Shown here piece after piece: positions 6,418-8,683 of a stretch of DNA of 8,683 bases (position 1 is its first letter; the number at the start of each line of letters is the position of its first letter). Made by a program: the position numbers and the translations under genes. The notes beneath the pieces were generated by a model. That model saw nothing but the letters and a program-made list of their open reading frames with translations, searched no databases and was not told where the DNA came from. The stretch comes from Candidatus Delongbacteria bacterium (lineage in GTDB: Bacteria; JAGOEH01): the NCBI GenBank assembly GCA_017997825.1, contig JAGOEH010000131.1, positions 1-8,683 of the forward strand. Reading direction: 5' to 3'.

Positions 6418-6796
6418 CTTCTTTCCTTTATTTAATTCTTTTGCAAAGCTCATTAAAACCCATTTGACAATACAGGACAAAATGTTACCCAACGTTTATC
6501 TCTCCCTGTCCAAGACCATTCCAACATTGATTTTATTCATGTTTCACTATCCATGAGTTAATTTATTTTACTCACTGTAAAATAAATTTACCCCGCCCGA
6601 TATCAAGCTTTCTATTCCCCGTCGCCATAGATATTAATATGATTTGCCATAGCATAAACAACGATTACTCAACTGCTCTCACCCAAATGCAAAGTAATAG
6701 CCGTTTATTTATCTTTTAAATATGTGTCAATCGGTTTGCAATAACTCATTCGTGTAGGGCTCCATCATCACCATCCTCACCCCGGTTCATATCCCA
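6418..6796. other. Long AT-rich upstream region of the repeat-protein gene
   Basis: This is the larger part of the 521-base gap between the repeat-protein start (6275) and the methyltransferase stop (6797). It holds the perfect palindrome at 6560-6588 and, on the minus strand, a weak promoter candidate: TTGTTT (6656-6661), 17 bases, ATTAAT (6633-6638). No gene of useful length and no clear terminator for the methyltransferase operon were found. Confidence 0.5.
6560..6588. promoter_or_regulatory. Perfect 29-bp AT-rich palindrome, operator-like
   Basis: AATTTATTTTAC (6560-6571) and GTAAAATAAATT (6577-6588) are perfect 12-base inverted arms around TCACT. Pairing extends by two more base pairs after one mismatch (6557-6591). 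No T-run follows, and the TTTTAC-5-GTAAAA core resembles sites for dimeric regulators more than a terminator. It lies some 285 bases upstream of the repeat-protein start codon, and about 40 bases downstream of the weak promoter candidate at 6633-6661. Confidence 0.5.
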
Positions 6797-7402
6797 TCAG
6801 GATCGTTTGATCATGGCAAATCCATAGGACATGGGGATTGTGATATTTATCCTCCCCCGATAAGATTCGATCCGTCGAATGGAGGTTTCTCCCTGAACCT
6901 TCACCTTCATCAACAACTCCTGATAATCCAGAAAATAGTGATGGGTATCATAGCGTTGAATCTTTTGGAAAGTAAACCTTTCCAATCCACCCCAGCTATG
7001 GATGACCTTTTCCCGTTCGTCCGCGATATAAGCCCATTCCGATTCAGGCCAATGATCGCTGACCACCACACAAGGAGCCATAGTCAGAGCATGATCGATC
7101 GCCCGGATCGAATCCTCCATTTCATGCAGACAGAATTCGAACAGGACCACATCTCCCTTTACATCGGTCTGATAAAAATCGGAATGGATCAGGGTAAATT
7201 TATCCGTTAGACACTTGCTCTGCAATGCCTTCTCAAGAGCGGTCAAGGCCGGGAGACTGTTGTCAATCGCGATGACCCGTTTTGAACGACGTCCGTATTC
7301 AATGAACTGTCCTCCGCCGGCGCCCACCGAGATTATGGTTTTATTATCAAACGAATAGAACTCCAAAAGATTATTGATCATCTCATCGATATTGACGGCC
7401 AT
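6797..7402 (-). CDS. Class I SAM-dependent methyltransferase, substrate unknown
   Basis: This encodes 201 residues from the ATG at 7400-7402; a TTG one codon earlier is less likely. Motif I for SAM binding is ISVGAGGGQF (24-33), the acidic residue ending strand 2 is D47 in VIAIDNS, HSDF (73-76) is the adenine-binding turn, and GDVVLFEFCLHEM (83-95) is strand 4 with the motif after it. The Rossmann methyltransferase core is therefore complete. The C-terminal part (DHWPESEWAY at 116-125, then a strand-rich end) does not match UbiE- or Trm-type enzymes that I can name. From memory, similar proteins with FEFCLHEM and DH.P.SEWA occur in other anaerobes, function unknown to me. It begins 12 bases after the stop of the AhpD-like gene, with its ribosome site (AAGGA) overlapping that stop codon, so the two are translationally coupled. 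Confidence 0.85.
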   Translation of the reverse strand: MAVNIDEMINNLLEFYSFDNKTIISVGAGGGQFIEYGRRSKRVIAIDNSLPALTALEKALQSKCLTDKFTLIHSDFYQTDVKGDVVLFEFCLHEMEDSIRAIDHALTMAPCVVVSDHWPESEWAYIADEREKVIHSWGGLERFTFQKIQRYDTHHYFLDYQELLMKVKVQGETSIRRIESYRGRINITIPMSYGFAMIKRS

Positions 7403-7414
7403 CAACTCATATCC

Positions 7415-7783
7415 TTATTGATTTTGCGGTTTATTTCCCTTATGATAATCCATGGCATTCAGGGCGTATCGGGCATAAGCTGAAGCCGGTCCTCCTCCCA
7501 TTTCAATGGCCACATCGATCGTTTCATAAATTTCCTGATCGGAAGCCCCGTGGATTATGGCCTGCTGTACATGCCACTCGATACAGGGTTCACATTTGGT
7601 GACAATCGAGATAGACAGCGCCATCAATTCCTTGACCTTTCTTTCCAGATCGCCGGCCAAAAACGCACTTTCTTCCAGTTTAAGAAAGTGCTCATAGGTT
7701 TTGCAATTCCTCAAAAACCGGGTATGAAGCTGCTTTCGATCTATGATGCTGGTGCTGATTTTATCTTCGGTAAATTTCTCCAT
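7415..7783 (-). CDS. AhpD/carboxymuconolactone decarboxylase-like (CMD, PF02627) redox protein
   Basis: This encodes 122 residues. The start is set by AGGAG five bases before the ATG at 7781-7783. The alkylhydroperoxidase D active site is complete: E52, C64-E-P-C67 and H71, with the Glu twelve residues before the first Cys, as in the proton-relay arrangement known from AhpD. The single-domain length is typical of the small CMD proteins, which assemble into trimers or hexamers. Known members reduce peroxides through the CxxC pair or act as gamma-carboxymuconolactone decarboxylases; the CxxC favours a thiol redox role in the cytoplasm, since there is no signal peptide. It is the first gene of an operon with the methyltransferase that follows 12 bases later, and it has its own promoter at 7845-7873. 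Confidence 0.9.
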   Translation of the reverse strand: MEKFTEDKISTSIIDRKQLHTRFLRNCKTYEHFLKLEESAFLAGDLERKVKELMALSISIVTKCEPCIEWHVQQAIIHGASDQEIYETIDVAIEMGGGPASAYARYALNAMDYHKGNKPQNQ

Positions 7784-7844
7784 ACCATCTCCTTTCTGAT
7801 ATTTTTCTATTCATTCAATCCGTTTTATATTCAGGACTTGGTTT

Positions 7845-7873
7845 ATCATATCCATTTTTCGGATTCAATCCAA
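7845..7873 (-). promoter_or_regulatory. Sigma70-like promoter of the AhpD-like/methyltransferase operon
   Basis: On the minus strand TTGGAT (7868-7873), 17 bases, TATGAT (7845-7850), about 62 bases before the ATG at 7783. The -10 is five of six. It lies in the 155-base gap after the GH3 gene, so the operon can be expressed independently of it. Confidence 0.6.
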
Positions 7874-7938
7874 CCGATAACAGGAATCGATGCATCTGTT
7901 CATCATCTCCATTAACCGGACCGTGGAATAGGAAAATT

Positions 7939-8683
7939 TCAGACAGATAGTCCATTATCCTGCCTGGACCCGTTGCTGTTGATCAAGCGGATGACTTTAT
8001 CCACCGTGTATTCATTATATCCGTAAGTATATATCAATGTGTCAATCATGGCATCATATTCTTCATGAATATAGGGATGGGCATAATCCACAAAGATCAC
8101 CGGGGTGGAGTATTTGGTCCAGCCATTCATCATATTGCGGGCGATTGTCCCGGATAGTTTGATCCGGTTGGTTCCATACCATGGCGCACAGCCGATGGTA
8201 CAGATAATAGCGTCGTAATCCCGGCTTTTGGCGAGTCTGAGACAAAACTCGGGACCGGGATCGGTGAACTCGTCGACCTGACAAATGCTGCTCAGTTTTT
8301 CGGTAAATTCCTTGGGAATATCCAAATTATACTGATCGGCGATGATAAGATGGGCCGTTTTTTTCCCGGATAGCTCAATCGGAAGAATACCCGGCCGGTC
8401 TCTGAACAGGGTAACACTTTGTTCCACCATATCGAATGAGGCTTTTTTCGGGTCGAAATCCAATGATGCCGGACAATTCACGGAATGATTGAAATAGTCG
8501 TTATAAAACAGGAGCATTCGATAGGCCCGATGACGTAAGGTCTCCATTTTCAGCCAGCCTTCATCGATCATTTTCTTCATTTCAGTGATAAATTCATCAT
8601 CGGGATGGGCAAACAGCAGGCAATCACCACCGGATTCCAGGAATTCGGCGCAAGCTTGGTAATAATTCATGTATCCGCAGAAT
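7939..8683 (-). CDS. Glycoside hydrolase family 3 enzyme, C-terminal part; 5' end outside window
   Basis: The frame is open through the right edge, with FCGY before the first in-window ATG (8670), so that ATG is internal and 247 residues are visible. The first 50 residues match the end of the GH3 barrel: NYYQACAEFLESGGDCLLFA, then the linking helices (EGWLKMETLRHRAYRML). The GH3 C-terminal alpha/beta sandwich follows: EQSVTLFRDRPGILPIEL, the AHLIIAD strand, DAIICTIG, TPVIFVDYAHPYI and the final YGYNEYTVDKVIRLI helix. The nucleophile Asp and the KH motif lie upstream, out of the window, so activity cannot be judged. Beta-N-acetylhexosaminidase (NagZ-like) is the likeliest guess from the YGYNE...VIRLI style of ending; beta-glucosidase is possible. 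The protein stops at the normal end of the sandwich domain. It lies 155 bases upstream of the AhpD-like gene. Confidence 0.82.
   Translation of the reverse strand, partial: FCGYMNYYQACAEFLESGGDCLLFAHPDDEFITEMKKMIDEGWLKMETLRHRAYRMLLFYNDYFNHSVNCPASLDFDPKKASFDMVEQSVTLFRDRPGILPIELSGKKTAHLIIADQYNLDIPKEFTEKLSSICQVDEFTDPGPEFCLRLAKSRDYDAIICTIGCAPWYGTNRIKLSGTIARNMMNGWTKYSTPVIFVDYAHPYIHEEYDAMIDTLIYTYGYNEYTVDKVIRLINSNGSRQDNGLSV

Noticed and set aside
8668-8670. Start of the GH3 gene at the ATG at 8670
   Set aside because: The visible protein would lack the catalytic barrel, and the frame stays open to the window edge with no ribosome site before this ATG.

Overview
The window comes from a Gram-negative bacterium of the wider FCB (Bacteroidota-related) type. 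The main clue is a large secreted protein (4395-6275, minus strand) that ends in a PNPFN-containing, FlgD-like C-terminal domain of the kind used as a type IX secretion sorting signal. Three probable surface or periplasmic lipoproteins and a periplasmic M23 peptidase also point to an outer membrane. The best promoters are ordinary sigma70-like (-35 TTG..., 17-base spacer, TATAAT-like -10) rather than the -33/-7 type of Bacteroidetes proper. Together with the low gene density (about three quarters coding), this suits a candidate-phylum relative better than a classical Bacteroides. The exact lineage cannot be read from the sequence.

Layout from left to right (minus strand unless stated). 1-1007: serine beta-lactamase/D-Ala-D-Ala carboxypeptidase-like lipoprotein, cut at its C-terminus by the window edge. 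1098-1679: lipoprotein carrying a small conserved domain of unknown function. 1909-2640: exported M23 (LytM-type) endopeptidase with a strong promoter at 2733-2761. 2815-2991: possible 58-residue protein. 3083-3376 (plus strand): two-helix membrane protein with a near-consensus promoter. 3512-3940: small lipoprotein with a cadherin-like beta-sandwich look. 4395-6275: seven-repeat (probable beta-propeller) secreted protein with an FN3-like domain and a sorting domain. 6797-7402 and 7415-7783: tightly coupled operon of an AhpD/CMD-type protein followed by a SAM-dependent methyltransferase, with its own promoter. 7939-8683: C-terminal part of a glycoside hydrolase family 3 enzyme whose start and catalytic residues lie beyond the right edge.

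Most of the window reads as single genes with their own control regions and long spacers. The common theme is the cell envelope: exported hydrolases, lipoproteins and a secreted surface protein. The only clear operon is the AhpD-like/methyltransferase pair. No mobile element, CRISPR array or RNA gene was recognised. The points most worth a second look are the sharp base-composition break and internal repeats of the propeller gene, the 29-bp palindrome upstream of it, the AhpD-methyltransferase pair, and the small unknown lipoprotein at 1098-1679.
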